Source of the DNA: Thermococcus sp. JdF3 | Lineage (GTDB): Archaea > Methanobacteriota_B > Thermococci > Thermococcales > Thermococcaceae | Direction: 5' to 3' | Assembly: GCF_012027495.1 (NCBI RefSeq) | Contig: NZ_SNUK01000002.1 | Span: 62,001 to 126,000, forward strand | DNA: 64,000 nucleotides | Shown: positions 24,908-34,354 of the stretch, piece by piece | How positions within the stretch are numbered: the first letter of the stretch is position 1 | Layout: every line of letters begins with the position of its first letter | Notes under the pieces: model-generated | Databases searched by the model: none | What the model was told of the DNA's origin: nothing | Seen by the model: only the letters and a program-made list of their open reading frames with translations | Position numbers and translations under genes: made by a program

Positions 24908-26326
24908 ATGGATGTTTTAGAGTTCGCGGTTGAGAAGGCCCTCGAACTCGGCGCTTCCTACGCGGAGGCGAGGTTCGAGGAGAAGAACGGCACCTCCCTG
25001 GCAATGAAGAACGGCAACCCCGAAGGCCTTCAAGTACTCGCGGACAGGGGGATCGGCGTAAGGGTTCTCGTGGATGGAGGAATGGGCTTTGCCAGTACAA
25101 ACGTCCTCACGAGGGAGAGCGTGAGCGAAGCAGTCAGGAAGGCCGTCAAGCTGGCCAGGGCGGCATCAAAGGTGAGAAACGAGCCAATAAGGTTCAGCGA
25201 TGAGGACTTCCACCGCGTTTCCTACAAGGTCAAGATGAAGAAGGACTTCCGCGACGTTTCGCCGGAGGAGAAGCTCGAGCTTCTGAAGAAAATCGAGGAG
25301 GAAGTCAAAGCCACCGGCGTGAACGTGCCCATGCGCTACCTCATGTATTCTGACCAGCTCTGGAAAAAGGAGATACTGACCAGCGAAGGGGCCCACGTGA
25401 AGAGCAAAATCCCGCGCGTTTCGGTGACCTACAACCTCGTCGTCTTCGAGAACGGCCAGATGGAGCAGGCCCCCTTCGTCCAGAGGGCATTCTCTGGCGG
25501 TCTGGAGATCATCGAGAGGGACGAGCCCTGGAAGTGGGCGGTGAAGGACGTTCAGGCCCTCAAGAAGCTGATTTATGAAGGTCAGAAGGCACCCGAAGGT
25601 AAGGTTGACCTGGTCATAAGCCCAGAAGTGGCGGGCATAGCCGTCCACGAGAGCGTTGGGCACCCCTACGAGGCCGACAGGATATTCGGAAGGGAAGCCG
25701 CCCAGGCGGGAGAGAGCTTCGTCAAGCCCGACATGCTCGGCGAGAGGATTGGAAGCGAGGTCGTCACGGTCATAGACGACCCGACGATACCGAACAGCTG
25801 GGGCTTCTACCTCTACGACGACGAGGGTGTCAAAGCCCGTCCAAGGTACCTCATCAGGGAGGGAATCATCACCGAGTTCCTCACCAACAGAGAATATGCC
25901 CACAAGCTCGGCCAGCGCTCCAACGCCTCCGCGAGGGCGATAAACTACAACCGCGAGCCGATTGTGAGGATGGCCAACACCTACCTCGCGCCCGGTGATT
26001 ACTCCTTCGAGGAGCTGATCGAGGACGTCAAGCTCGGCGTTTACATGGTGTCCTTCAACGAGTGGAACATCGACGATAGAAGATACCAGCAGAGGTACAT
26101 CGGAAGGGAGGCCTACCTAATCGAGAACGGCGAGATCAAGCACCCGGTCAAGAGGCCAATCCTTGAGATAACCACAAGGGCCCTGTGGAGCAGCGTCGAT
26201 GCCGTTGGAAAGGATGTCGAGATGTTCCCGGGAACCTGTGGAAAGGGTGAACCGGGACAGGGTGTCCCCGTCTGGATGGGTGGAGCGCACGCGAGGCTCA
26301 GGGATATACCGCTGAGGAGGCCGTGA
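24908..26326 (+). CDS. tldD: TldD-family metalloprotease, copy 2
   Basis: A 472-residue TldD protein with the zinc motif HESVGH (247-252), followed by PYEADRIFG and the C-terminal CGKGEPG. It is only moderately similar to copy 1 (10918-12285), so the two pairs are ancient paralogues rather than a recent duplication. GAGGTGATG precedes ATG 24908; in-frame GTG 24899 and ATG 24902 lie within the binding site. TATA-like CTTTTATAC at 24856-24864. Its partner gene follows after 10 nt. Confidence 0.9.
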   Translation: MDVLEFAVEKALELGASYAEARFEEKNGTSLAMKNGNPEGLQVLADRGIGVRVLVDGGMGFASTNVLTRESVSEAVRKAVKLARAASKVRNEPIRFSDEDFHRVSYKVKMKKDFRDVSPEEKLELLKKIEEEVKATGVNVPMRYLMYSDQLWKKEILTSEGAHVKSKIPRVSVTYNLVVFENGQMEQAPFVQRAFSGGLEIIERDEPWKWAVKDVQALKKLIYEGQKAPEGKVDLVISPEVAGIAVHESVGHPYEADRIFGREAAQAGESFVKPDMLGERIGSEVVTVIDDPTIPNSWGFYLYDDEGVKARPRYLIREGIITEFLTNREYAHKLGQRSNASARAINYNREPIVRMANTYLAPGDYSFEELIEDVKLGVYMVSFNEWNIDDRRYQQRYIGREAYLIENGEIKHPVKRPILEITTRALWSSVDAVGKDVEMFPGTCGKGEPGQGVPVWMGGAHARLRDIPLRRP

Positions 26327-26336
26327 GGTGGTGGAG

Positions 26337-27659
26337 ATGTTCGACGTTAATGAGTTCATCCTTAAAAAGGCCAAAGAGCTGGGCTTCGGCGACGTCGTAG
26401 TTCTGGGTTATGAGACCAACCGCAGACAGGTTCGCTTCGCCAACAACGAGATAACCGTCGCCAAGAACTGGCACGAGAGGAAGGTGGAGCTGTTCGTTGA
26501 GCTTGAGAAGCGCGTTGCCGGAACGAGCATCACCGAGCTGAGCGATGATAACATAGAGAGAACCTTGAAAACGCTCCTGAGCAACATGAAGGGCATGGCC
26601 CCCAAGGAGGACTACTACGGCATCGCCGAGGGGCCCTTCGAGTACAGGGACATTCCGGAGACCTTCGATAGGGCCATAGTTGAGCTCGACGAGCCGAACG
26701 AGTACGTCGAGAGGGCCATAAACGCCGCCCTTGAGGAGGGAGCTAAGAGGGTGGCGGGCGTTCTCTACACCGACCACAACAAGCTCTACTTAACCACGAG
26801 TAACGGAGTGGAAGCCTTCGACGAGGGAACGGGGATAGAGATAAGCGTTCGCGCCTTCATCGGAGACCTTGAGAGCGGCCACGGAACAAACTCGGTTCGC
26901 GTTCTCAAGAAGTTCGACCCCGAGAGCGCCGGAAGGAAGGCCGGTGAGATAGCTCGCCTCGCTCAGAACCCGGAGCAGGGACCGGAGGGAAGGTTCGACG
27001 TCATTTTTGATCCATTGGCCTTTGCAAACCTGCTGAGCTACATGAGCTTCATGACCTCAGCCTACGCCGCGGAGGCGGGCTTCTCCTTCCTGGTGAGTAA
27101 GCTCGGCCAGAGGGTCGCGAGCGAAATAGTCACCATTAAAGACGTCGGAAACATGCCCAACGGCTACGGAACCAGGAAGTTCGATGACGAAGGAGTGCCT
27201 ACGAGGGAAACGACCATCATCGAGGGAGGAGCCTTCAAGACGTTCCTGCTCAACACGAGCATGGCCAGGAAGTACGGAACGGAAACAACCGCGAACGCCG
27301 GCCTGATAATGCCCCACGCGTGGAACATCGTCCTTGAGCCGGGCGACTACACCAGAGAGGAGCTCTTCAGTGAGGTCAAAAAGGGCATATACATCACCAA
27401 CGTCTGGTACACCCGCTTCCAGAACTACGTGACCGGTGACTTTTCCACGATACCGCGTGACGGCATCTTCCTCGTCGAGAATGGCGAACTGAAGCCCATA
27501 AGGAACATCCGCGTCAGCGACAACTTCCAGAGGATCCTTGAGGGCATCAAGGCCCTCGGAAAGGAGAGCCACCACATCCACTGGTGGGAAGTTGACACGC
27601 CGGTTTCGACGCCCTACGTCCTCGTGGAAGACGTCGGCATAACGAGGGCGACGAAGTGA
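26337..27659 (+). CDS. tldE: TldE/PmbA-family protein, copy 2
   Basis: A 440-residue PmbA/TldE-type subunit lacking HExxxH. Family segments include KFDDEGVPTRETTIIEGG in the C-terminal half. It likely forms the closed peptidase chamber with the TldD of copy 2. GAGGTGGTGG lies directly after the tldD stop, before ATG 26337. Same gene order and spacing as the first pair, which suggests the whole operon was duplicated long ago. Confidence 0.88.
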   Translation: MFDVNEFILKKAKELGFGDVVVLGYETNRRQVRFANNEITVAKNWHERKVELFVELEKRVAGTSITELSDDNIERTLKTLLSNMKGMAPKEDYYGIAEGPFEYRDIPETFDRAIVELDEPNEYVERAINAALEEGAKRVAGVLYTDHNKLYLTTSNGVEAFDEGTGIEISVRAFIGDLESGHGTNSVRVLKKFDPESAGRKAGEIARLAQNPEQGPEGRFDVIFDPLAFANLLSYMSFMTSAYAAEAGFSFLVSKLGQRVASEIVTIKDVGNMPNGYGTRKFDDEGVPTRETTIIEGGAFKTFLLNTSMARKYGTETTANAGLIMPHAWNIVLEPGDYTREELFSEVKKGIYITNVWYTRFQNYVTGDFSTIPRDGIFLVENGELKPIRNIRVSDNFQRILEGIKALGKESHHIHWWEVDTPVSTPYVLVEDVGITRATK

Positions 27660-27666
27660 GCTGGTG

Positions 27667-27754
27667 CCCCCAAAGGGGGTACCAACCCATTTTTTTGAAT
27701 ATGCGTTCCAAAGGGACAAGTTTTTATACTTTGAGGTCCCACCCCCTTTGGGGG
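27667..27754 (+). promoter_or_regulatory. ATPase promoter framed by two C5/G5 palindromes
   Basis: CCCCCAAAGGGGG (27667-27679) and CCCCCTTTGGGGG (27742-27754) are perfect 5-bp inverted repeats with a 3-nt centre. TTTTTATAC (27721-27729) is the TATA box between them, and the second palindrome lies at the expected transcription start, 8 bp before the start codon. They could be paired operators, or hairpins of which the first terminates the tldE transcript. Confidence 0.5.
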
Positions 27755-27762
27755 TATGAACT

Positions 27763-28842
27763 GTGTTGTTCAGTGTAGAGCCTAAAACGTCCATTGATGA
27801 GGTGTTCGGTAGGAAGGCCGAGTTCTTGGAGTTCACGGACAGGCTCAAAAACGGGAGGAGGCTCTTCGTAATCACCGGGCCGAGGAGAATCGGGAAGACT
27901 ACGTTTCTCTACGCAATCCTGAATGAGCTGAATCATAGGGAGGGGATTCCATACATCATCATTGATGCAAGGGAGGTTGCCTCCATAAACATGAGAAACC
28001 CCCAGAGAGTAATCGCCGAGGAGCTTACTACTCTATCCATGGGAAAGCTATCAAGGGCAATCTCACGGTTTGAGGGGATAAGCGTTAGGGGTTATGGAGT
28101 CAGGCTCAGAAGAGACGAGAAAAGCCTCCCAGAGGTTCTCAGGGAGCTCAATGAGAGCCACGAGAAGCTGGTGATAGCCTTTGACGAAGCTCAGTATCTG
28201 CGCTTCGCACACAGCGACTTTACAATGCTCCTCGCGTGGATCTACGACACTCTAAGGAACATCACAATAGTTCTTACTGGCTCGCAGGTAGGAGTGCTTG
28301 AGAAGTTCCTTAGGTTTGGTGACTATAGAGCCCCCCTTTACGGCAGGTATCATGTCAGGATACGACTTCCAAGGTTCAACCCATCGGAGAGCCTTGGGTT
28401 CCTTGAAAGGGGTTTTGAGGAGTATGGAATAAGTCTTTCTTCAAGGGAGCTCCTTTCCGCTGTGAGGGCTCTCGATGGTGTCCCTGGCTGGCTGACCCAC
28501 TACGGGGCTTACAGGGTCGATGGAAGCTCACACTGGGATGCGATAGAGGCCGTTCTGGAGGAAGCCAAGGGGTACATCGAGGCAGAATTCAGGGAGCTTG
28601 ACGAGCTCAGTCCAAGGTACCGCGCTGTTATGGAAGTGGTGGCAACCATAACAGCCGTGCAGGAAAGAGCCAGGAGAAAGGACATAGTAAACGCCCTCAA
28701 GCTCAGGGAGGGCCGGGAGATAGACGGCAAGGAGATAAGGAAGTACCTGAGAAACCTCGTCGATTACGGCTTCCTTGAGCATACCGGCTACGGGGAGTAC
28801 TACATTCCCGACCCAGTCATAAAGAGGGTTTTCCAGAGGTAG
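27763..28842 (+). CDS. Archaeal AAA ATPase (STAND-like, MoxR-unrelated)
   Basis: A 359-residue archaeal-type ATPase. Walker A is GPRRIGKTT (~43-51), Walker B is VIAFDEAQYL (~137-146) and a sensor-like ITIVLTGSQ follows. The N-terminal FGRKAEFLEF is the family entry motif. The C-terminal ~90 residues form a winged helix (RRKDIVNALKLREG). These proteins are abundant in Thermococcales, often beside mobile genes; their role is poorly known. Start GTG 27763 (TTG 27766 also possible); no clear ribosome binding site, consistent with a short leader. Confidence 0.82.
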   Translation: MLFSVEPKTSIDEVFGRKAEFLEFTDRLKNGRRLFVITGPRRIGKTTFLYAILNELNHREGIPYIIIDAREVASINMRNPQRVIAEELTTLSMGKLSRAISRFEGISVRGYGVRLRRDEKSLPEVLRELNESHEKLVIAFDEAQYLRFAHSDFTMLLAWIYDTLRNITIVLTGSQVGVLEKFLRFGDYRAPLYGRYHVRIRLPRFNPSESLGFLERGFEEYGISLSSRELLSAVRALDGVPGWLTHYGAYRVDGSSHWDAIEAVLEEAKGYIEAEFRELDELSPRYRAVMEVVATITAVQERARRKDIVNALKLREGREIDGKEIRKYLRNLVDYGFLEHTGYGEYYIPDPVIKRVFQR

Positions 28843-30033
28843 TTACTCCCCGAACCCCAGGTAACCCCTGAGGGGGCCAGCGCTCAGAAACTTGAACAAA
28901 CCTCCAACAACGAGAAAACCCAGCGCGAAGAGAAGTCTCGCCCTTGAAAGGCCGAGGGAGTCCGTTGCAAAGCCATAAACTGCATAGAACGCAGAAGTTG
29001 CAAAGGCGAGAACCATGTTCCTCAGTGATATCACCGTCGCCCTCTTCTCGCTCGAAATCCTCCTCTGGAATTCGACCGAGAAGTTGAAGGTAAACGCAGA
29101 CGCAAGGAGCGATGCGGCAACTCCAAGGAGGACTATAATCAGGGGATTGGGGTAAAGAACCGAGAGAACGGTTGCCAGGGGTATGCCAACGGGGGCAAGC
29201 TCGTGAAGGAGGCGGCCGGCCCTCCCGCGGAGGGCGATCCCCATGTACCGGGGAACTGTTCTAACGAGCACCTCAACGAGTCCGAGTATTCCGAGAGTCC
29301 CCATTATCGTCGTCCCAAGGTAAGCTGCCAAGATGTCTCCCAGGTAGGGCTCGAAGAACTTCCTGAACTGCCCGAGGGCGAGCGTGACCGAGAGGAGGTA
29401 GGCGATGAGCCACGCGATTTCCGGCTTCCTGAGTTCACGCCACGAGCTCAGAAGGTGGAGGGTGTAGGAAAGTTCGGGTTTGGAAAAGCCCATCTCGGGT
29501 ATGCTAAAGGCGAGGGGAATCAGGAACACCTGAAGGACGGCCGTAAGGGCTATGGCCACCTCAAAGCCAAAGAACTGGGATATAAAACCCCCGGCAACGG
29601 TTGTGGCAGAGCTGACTATCAGGGCAAGCTTTTGGATTGAGCGCCATATCTCCCTGAACTGCCCTTCCATGCCCTCCGCCCTGAGGTTGTCAAAGAGCCA
29701 CGCCTGAATGCTCCCGCTGACAAAGGACGCCCCGAGGGTTCCGAGGAGTTCATGGAGCAGGAGAACCCAGAAGCTTCTCAGAAAGAGGAGGAGGGACGTT
29801 GAAAACGGCATTATAATGAAACCGATCAGCACGCTGGTTTTTCTGCTCACCTTGTCCCCGATAACCCCCGTTGGAACCTCAAACAGAAAGAAACCCAGCC
29901 CGGCAACGGCCGTCGCGAGACCTATCTCGCCGTAGCTCAGGCCCCGTGAAAGGTAGTATATAACGGCTATGTTGCCCAGAAATCCGGCGTAGGTTAGGGC
30001 GAAGAGGAGCTTAAAGCGTCCAAGCCATTCCAT
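28843..30033 (-). CDS. Major facilitator superfamily transporter
   Basis: A 396-residue, 12-helix MFS protein. The loop 2-3 signature appears as GVIGDKVSRKTSV (~57-69). The two halves are linked by a loop near residue 185. GGTGGTGAA before ATG 30033 fixes the start; an upstream in-frame ATG at 30093 has no support. The substrate cannot be predicted; drug or metabolite efflux is likely for this branch. It is convergent with the ATPase gene, with stop codons adjacent. Confidence 0.85.
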   Translation of the reverse strand: MEWLGRFKLLFALTYAGFLGNIAVIYYLSRGLSYGEIGLATAVAGLGFFLFEVPTGVIGDKVSRKTSVLIGFIIMPFSTSLLLFLRSFWVLLLHELLGTLGASFVSGSIQAWLFDNLRAEGMEGQFREIWRSIQKLALIVSSATTVAGGFISQFFGFEVAIALTAVLQVFLIPLAFSIPEMGFSKPELSYTLHLLSSWRELRKPEIAWLIAYLLSVTLALGQFRKFFEPYLGDILAAYLGTTIMGTLGILGLVEVLVRTVPRYMGIALRGRAGRLLHELAPVGIPLATVLSVLYPNPLIIVLLGVAASLLASAFTFNFSVEFQRRISSEKRATVISLRNMVLAFATSAFYAVYGFATDSLGLSRARLLFALGFLVVGGLFKFLSAGPLRGYLGFGE

Positions 30034-30209
30034 TTCACCACCCGGGATAGGAAGTTGCCCATCTGAAGGATTTAAGGTTTTTGAATGACGCAACGACCAT
30101 AATCTCCAGCATCAAAGAACCAGGAGTCACGTTACTTTCCAAAATCTCCGGGAGATTGCCCAAATCTGCGTAACAAGACGGAACAACCGAGAAAACGCTT
30201 AAAAACTTC

Positions 30210-30223
30210 TTCATTCAAATGAA
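30210..30223 (+). promoter_or_regulatory. Palindrome at the MFS gene start site
   Basis: TTCATTCAAATGAA has 6-bp arms around CA. It sits about 10 bp after the TATA-like GCTTAAAAAC and 15 bp before the start of the MFS gene at 30239, where a bound repressor would block initiation. The remaining ~170 bases of the gap (30034-30200) show no gene. Confidence 0.4.
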
Positions 30224-30238
30224 AGCGGGTGGTGAGGA

Positions 30239-31519
30239 GTGGAGGTCATAGAGAACTCCCGGTTGAATAAGTTCCACTACACGCTTTTGGCTATCCTCGG
30301 GACGGTTTGGGCGTTCATAGCGGTGAACACAATCTCAGCAGGCTTCGTCATAGCACTCCTCAAGAACGACCCGGCCTTTCAGGGCAGTTTGGCAAAGCTC
30401 GGCTCCCTCGGCTCGGCCGCGCTCTTTGGCATGCTCTTCGGCGCGTGGCTCTTCGGCTACCTCTCGGACAGGATAGGCCGGAAGCGAACGCTCATCCTTG
30501 CGGTCGGGACCTTCTCCATCGGCTCGGTAATCAGCTCCTTCGCTTCAAATCTCAATCAACTCATAGCCCTGCGCTTCGTTGTGGGACTTGGTCTCGGCGG
30601 TTCATTGCCCGTTGCAAGCTCGTACTTCGCCGAGTTCATGCCCCGTTCGGTAAGGGGTGCAATGATTTCAATCCTTGAGAGCTTCTGGGCGATAGGCACG
30701 ATAATAATCGGCGTCGTGGCCATTCTCGTCGGGGCCGACTGGAGGGGCATCCTGCTCTTCGGCGGCGCGATATTACTCCTCCTACCGCTCCTCCTCACGC
30801 TCCCGGAGTCGCCCCGCTACCTGCTCATCAAGGGGCGCGTTAAGGAGGCCGAGGAGACCATCAGGGAGATATTCGGGGTGAATGTTAAACTTGAGACGCC
30901 AGAGAAAGGAAAGAGAATCTCGGTCGGGGACCTCTGGAGAAAGTACGGAAGGGTTACGCTCATGCTCACGATAGCCTGGTTCAGCATAGCGTTCGCCTAC
31001 TACGGCTTCTTCATCTGGCTTCCAAAGTTTCTGGCCTCGACTCTCGGAATCACAGTCTTCAAGAGCTTCCAGTACTTCATCATCACGGCGATAGCTCAGC
31101 TGCCCGGCTACTGGAGCGCCGCTTACCTCCTTGAGAGGATTGGGAGGAAGAAAACCCTCTCCTACTACCTGCTGCTTTCGGGAACAGCCGGCGTCGGCTT
31201 CTACTTCGCGGCGAACTCAGGAAACGAAACTGCGATAATCGCGAGCGCGGTAGCCTTCAGCTTCTTCAACCTCGGCGCCTGGGGGGCTATATACGCCTAC
31301 ACGCCGGAGCTTTACCCCACTGCGGTCCGGGGCACCGGAACAGGCTGGGCCGGGGCGATGGCGAGGATAGGCGGAGGGATAGCCCCGATACTGGCCGGCA
31401 GGATAATGGAGCTGAGCGGGAGCGCCCTGGCTGTCCTCGTGATTGCTGTGGTGGCGATAATCGGCGCGCTGGACGTCTTAGCGCTGGGAGAAGAGACTAT
31501 GGGAAGAAGCCTTACCTGA
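30239..31519 (+). CDS. MFS transporter, sugar/organic-acid porter type
   Basis: A 426-residue transporter with 12 helices and clear sugar-porter signatures: GYLSDRIGRKRTL after helix 2, PESPRYLLIKGR after helix 6, LERIGRKKTL between helices 8 and 9, and YTPELYPTAVRGTG before helix 11. The substrate could be a sugar, aromatic acid or phosphate ester. The start is GTG 30239 with GGTGGTGAGG upstream. It stands alone downstream of a possible operator. Confidence 0.88.
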   Translation: MEVIENSRLNKFHYTLLAILGTVWAFIAVNTISAGFVIALLKNDPAFQGSLAKLGSLGSAALFGMLFGAWLFGYLSDRIGRKRTLILAVGTFSIGSVISSFASNLNQLIALRFVVGLGLGGSLPVASSYFAEFMPRSVRGAMISILESFWAIGTIIIGVVAILVGADWRGILLFGGAILLLLPLLLTLPESPRYLLIKGRVKEAEETIREIFGVNVKLETPEKGKRISVGDLWRKYGRVTLMLTIAWFSIAFAYYGFFIWLPKFLASTLGITVFKSFQYFIITAIAQLPGYWSAAYLLERIGRKKTLSYYLLLSGTAGVGFYFAANSGNETAIIASAVAFSFFNLGAWGAIYAYTPELYPTAVRGTGTGWAGAMARIGGGIAPILAGRIMELSGSALAVLVIAVVAIIGALDVLALGEETMGRSLT

Positions 31520-31532
31520 GCTTCTCCTTTTT

Positions 31533-31994
31533 CTACCCAAAAAGCCCCAGCGCTGGGAGGAGCGTTATCGCCATGCTCAAGAGCCCGCCGAGGATCAACG
31601 CCGGAACCGTCTGTCTCTTCTCTATCCCGAGCAGGTAAGCGGCCAAAGCCCCCGTCCATATGCCCGTCCCCGGGAGGGGTATCGCGACGAAGAGAGTCAG
31701 CCCGATGAAGCCCCACTTCTCCACGTAGGGGTGGGCCTTCTTCCTGACCCGCTCGACGTAGTACAGGTAGAGGTGAGCGATTTTCCGGAGAAAGATTCCC
31801 TCAAGCCAGAGCATCAGCCTGTCTATGTATGGCAGAACGGCCGGAAGGGCGAGCGAGAGGAGCAGAACGCCGAGGGAAGCGGCCAAAAGCGTTTCCCAGG
31901 GGGGATAGCCCATGCCGATGCCATAGACTATGGCATAGCGCCCCTCAAAGGTTGGAATCAGCGAGAGCAGGAAGACCTCAAGGAAACCGTTCAT
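31533..31994 (-). CDS. Small multidrug-export family membrane protein
   Basis: A 153-residue protein with about four membrane segments. The N-terminal SLIPTFEGRYAIVYGIGMG and C-terminal AIPLPGTGIWTGALAAYLLG match the Sm_multidrug_ex family (PF06695 as I recall). The family name is historical; function is poorly established. It overlaps the upstream phosphatase gene by 4 nt, so it is the second gene of a two-gene operon. Confidence 0.8.
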   Translation of the reverse strand: MNGFLEVFLLSLIPTFEGRYAIVYGIGMGYPPWETLLAASLGVLLLSLALPAVLPYIDRLMLWLEGIFLRKIAHLYLYYVERVRKKAHPYVEKWGFIGLTLFVAIPLPGTGIWTGALAAYLLGIEKRQTVPALILGGLLSMAITLLPALGLFG

Positions 31995-32566
31995 TCAAAC
32001 CTCCCTCCGAGGAGTGATTTGAGCAGGAGGTAGAGCCAGGGGGCGAAAAGCAGGCTGAAGAGAACGTCGCCCAACCAGTGGACGTGGAGGAGGAGCCTGG
32101 TGAGGGCTATTCCGCCAGCGTAGGCCCAGAACAGGGGGGCGTACTTCTTCCACCTGTCCGAGCCGTAGGCCGCTATCACCGCTGCCCTGAAGGCGTGGCC
32201 TGAGGGGAAGGCGTAGCCCCCCACGCCAGAGCCGTAGGCGATGGGCCTCGGCTCGGCGAAGATGAGCTTGAGAGCGCCAACGGCGGCGAGGCCAACGACG
32301 ATGGACAAGAGAAACGAGGCCGTTTTCAGGGAGGGCCTCCCTTTATCCCTCCAGTCGAGGTAGAGCGCGAGGGCGGCGAAGGAGAAGAGAAAGATATCGC
32401 CGCCGAAGGCGGTTAGAAAGTTCATCAGGGGAGTGTCGATGAGGGGAAGACTTGAGTTGACCCGTTCGTTGATTCCGTAGAGTAACCCGGCCTCCTGGAG
32501 AACCAGAACGACAAGGACCCCGACCGTGAGCGTGGTGAATTTGGCGTCGAACTTAACCCCCTTCAT
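31991..32566 (-). CDS. PAP2-superfamily membrane phosphatase
   Basis: A 191-residue, roughly six-helix membrane protein with all three PAP2 motifs: KLIFAEPRP (K-x6-RP type), AFPSGHAF (PSGH) and TRLLLHVHWLGD (catalytic His and Asp). It dephosphorylates lipid phosphates, perhaps polyprenyl or archaetidyl pyrophosphate carriers, on the outer face of the membrane. First gene of an operon with the small membrane protein. Confidence 0.9.
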   Translation of the reverse strand: MKGVKFDAKFTTLTVGVLVVLVLQEAGLLYGINERVNSSLPLIDTPLMNFLTAFGGDIFLFSFAALALYLDWRDKGRPSLKTASFLLSIVVGLAAVGALKLIFAEPRPIAYGSGVGGYAFPSGHAFRAAVIAAYGSDRWKKYAPLFWAYAGGIALTRLLLHVHWLGDVLFSLLFAPWLYLLLKSLLGGRFE

Positions 32567-32614
32567 GGCGTTTAAAGAAAGATGAAGCCGTAAAAAAGCT
32601 TTTCTCTCACGGAC

Positions 32615-33199
32615 TCAGATTACCCCCGCCTCGTAGAGCGCGTGGTAGGTCTTGAGGAGCGCCCCCTGAACCTTCTTTGGCCCGAAGGTCCTGACGGCCC
32701 TTCCGAGGCCCTCGTTGTAGATACGGCGCATTATGAAGTCGGTTTCTCGGTTGAGGTTGAGCTTTTCCCTGTTTTCGAGGTAAAGGCGCGCTATCTCCGC
32801 CGGCTCGCGGTAGTTGAGGCCCTTGAGCCACTTCAGAGGAATCCCGTCATCAAAGCGCTTGACCACCTCAAAGCCTATTATCGTAACCTCGTCGTCGCCG
32901 TGGAGCTCGCCATAGATTTTGCCCAGCTCCCTGACGAGTTCCCTGACATCGGAGAAGCCGTCGAGTCTGGCATCTTCGTTGGTGAGTTCCTTAACTTTCT
33001 TTTTCTCGACCTTCGTTATCTTCACCTTGGCTATGGCGGTGTCGCTCGGCGTTATCACGAGGTAGATCTCGCTCCCCGGCTTCGCCTCGTAGTCGCCGTA
33101 GCGTATCGTGGTCACCTTGTCGCCGCGGAGGATCCTCGACTTGTATGAGCTATCAATCAGCATGAACTTCCTAATCTGAACGCTCTTCCCCCTCTTCAT
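32615..33199 (-). CDS. ASCH-domain protein
   Basis: A 194-residue protein whose N-terminal ~110 residues are an ASCH domain, a PUA-like fold expected to bind [23 protein letters not shown] then VTIIGFEVV. The C-terminal ~80 residues are helical and unassigned. Two starts are possible: ATG 33199, which overlaps the HAD gene by 29 nt, or ATG 33163 just after the HAD stop, with AGGAAG nearby; the shorter form would be 182 residues. Likely co-transcribed with the HAD gene. Confidence 0.78.
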   Translation of the reverse strand: MKRGKSVQIRKFMLIDSSYKSRILRGDKVTTIRYGDYEAKPGSEIYLVITPSDTAIAKVKITKVEKKKVKELTNEDARLDGFSDVRELVRELGKIYGELHGDDEVTIIGFEVVKRFDDGIPLKWLKGLNYREPAEIARLYLENREKLNLNRETDFIMRRIYNEGLGRAVRTFGPKKVQGALLKTYHALYEAGVI

Positions 33200-33884
33200 C
33201 GCTCAGTCCCCTCACTATTCTGGGCACTTCCTCGAGGCTGTCGATTGTAAAGTCCGCGTAGTCGATGTACTCAAGCTCTTTATCAGCGCGCTTCCCGTAG
33301 CGGAACCAGACAGTGTTCATCCCCACCTGCTTCGCCCCGTAGATGTCGGAGTAGAGCCTGTCGCCGACCATCACGGCCTCACTGGGTTCGATTCCCATCT
33401 TCTTCAGGGCCTTCTCGAATATCTTTCTGTGGGGCTTCTTGACGCCGAGGTAGTCGGATATGAACACCTCGTCGAAGTAGGCATCGAGCTCGAGGCGGAG
33501 AATCTTTTCCCACTGCTTTATGGGGTCGCCGTCGGTTATTATCCCGAGCCGGTAGCCGGCCCTCTGGAGATCGAGGAGAACCCTCCTCACGCCCTTAACG
33601 GTCCTGAGATATGCAAACTTGGTGTTGTGGTACGCTATGACGCCGGCGGCTACCCATTTCGGATTGCTGGGCAGGTCGAGACGCCGGAGCAGGTAATCGA
33701 AGTGCCTGCTGAAGTTGCTCCCGTACTCGGATATAAGCTCAAGGAGCTCCTGATAAGCGATATCAAAGTCAACCGGCAGACCGTGACGCACCATGTTCTC
33801 TATCGCGTTTCGACGCGCCATCTCGGCCAGCCTGCTCGTATCCACGAGCGTGTCGTCCAGGTCAAAGAACACGACCTTTATCAT
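33171..33884 (-). CDS. HAD-superfamily hydrolase
   Basis: A 237-residue haloacid-dehalogenase phosphatase with a C1 cap. Motif I is [11 protein letters not shown] (nucleophile Asp in the first position of DxD), motif II is GIITDGDP, motif III is a Lys in [10 protein letters not shown], and motif IV is [13 protein letters not shown]. It probably hydrolyses small phosphate esters. The ATG at 33884 has GGGTGAAGGG directly upstream; an in-frame GTG lies at 33896. Confidence 0.88.
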   Translation of the reverse strand: MIKVVFFDLDDTLVDTSRLAEMARRNAIENMVRHGLPVDFDIAYQELLELISEYGSNFSRHFDYLLRRLDLPSNPKWVAAGVIAYHNTKFAYLRTVKGVRRVLLDLQRAGYRLGIITDGDPIKQWEKILRLELDAYFDEVFISDYLGVKKPHRKIFEKALKKMGIEPSEAVMVGDRLYSDIYGAKQVGMNTVWFRYGKRADKELEYIDYADFTIDSLEEVPRIVRGLSDEEGEERSD

Positions 33885-33940
33885 CCCTTCACCCACCGCA
33901 CTCTACTCGTTCGGGATATTTAACCTTTCGGGCGGGTGGT

Positions 33941-34354
33941 TCACCCATTCCCAATGTCGAGGAAGGGCCCCTTCCGCTTCTTCGCCTCCTCGCGCGCCCA
34001 GCGCGCTGCTTTGAAGTACTCGTCCTCGGCCATCAGCTCGTTGAGAAGGTCTTCAAGTCTCCATGTGAGGGAGGTCTCGGTTGTCGTTGCAAAGATGACC
34101 CTGCCGATGTCGAGCGACTTAACGGTTCCTATGATGCCCTTCAGGGTCTCGTTATCAACGTCGTGCATTATCACGAACTTCCTGAGGTGCCAGTAGCTCG
34201 AGCCGCTCAGCCCCTCCGCCCTATCAACCACCTCACTCACAACCCAGTCCCTGCAGTACTCCGGAACCTCAAAAACAGGGACCGGGAGGGCTTTCTGCAG
34301 TTTCTCCACCTCGTCCGGCGTGAACCCGACAACCAGAATCCTGCCGCCCATCAT
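33941..34354 (-). CDS. DUF3783-like protein
   Basis: A 137-residue protein. [20 protein letters not shown] (4-23), then [11 protein letters not shown] and [19 protein letters not shown], resembles the DUF3783 group, whose role is unknown. The true start is ATG 34354 (or 34351), overlapping the sirtuin stop by 4 nt. A longer open frame up to 34735 is an antisense-frame extension through the sirtuin gene and is not supported. Confidence 0.7.
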   Translation of the reverse strand: MMGGRILVVGFTPDEVEKLQKALPVPVFEVPEYCRDWVVSEVVDRAEGLSGSSYWHLRKFVIMHDVDNETLKGIIGTVKSLDIGRVIFATTTETSLTWRLEDLLNELMAEDEYFKAARWAREEAKKRKGPFLDIGNG

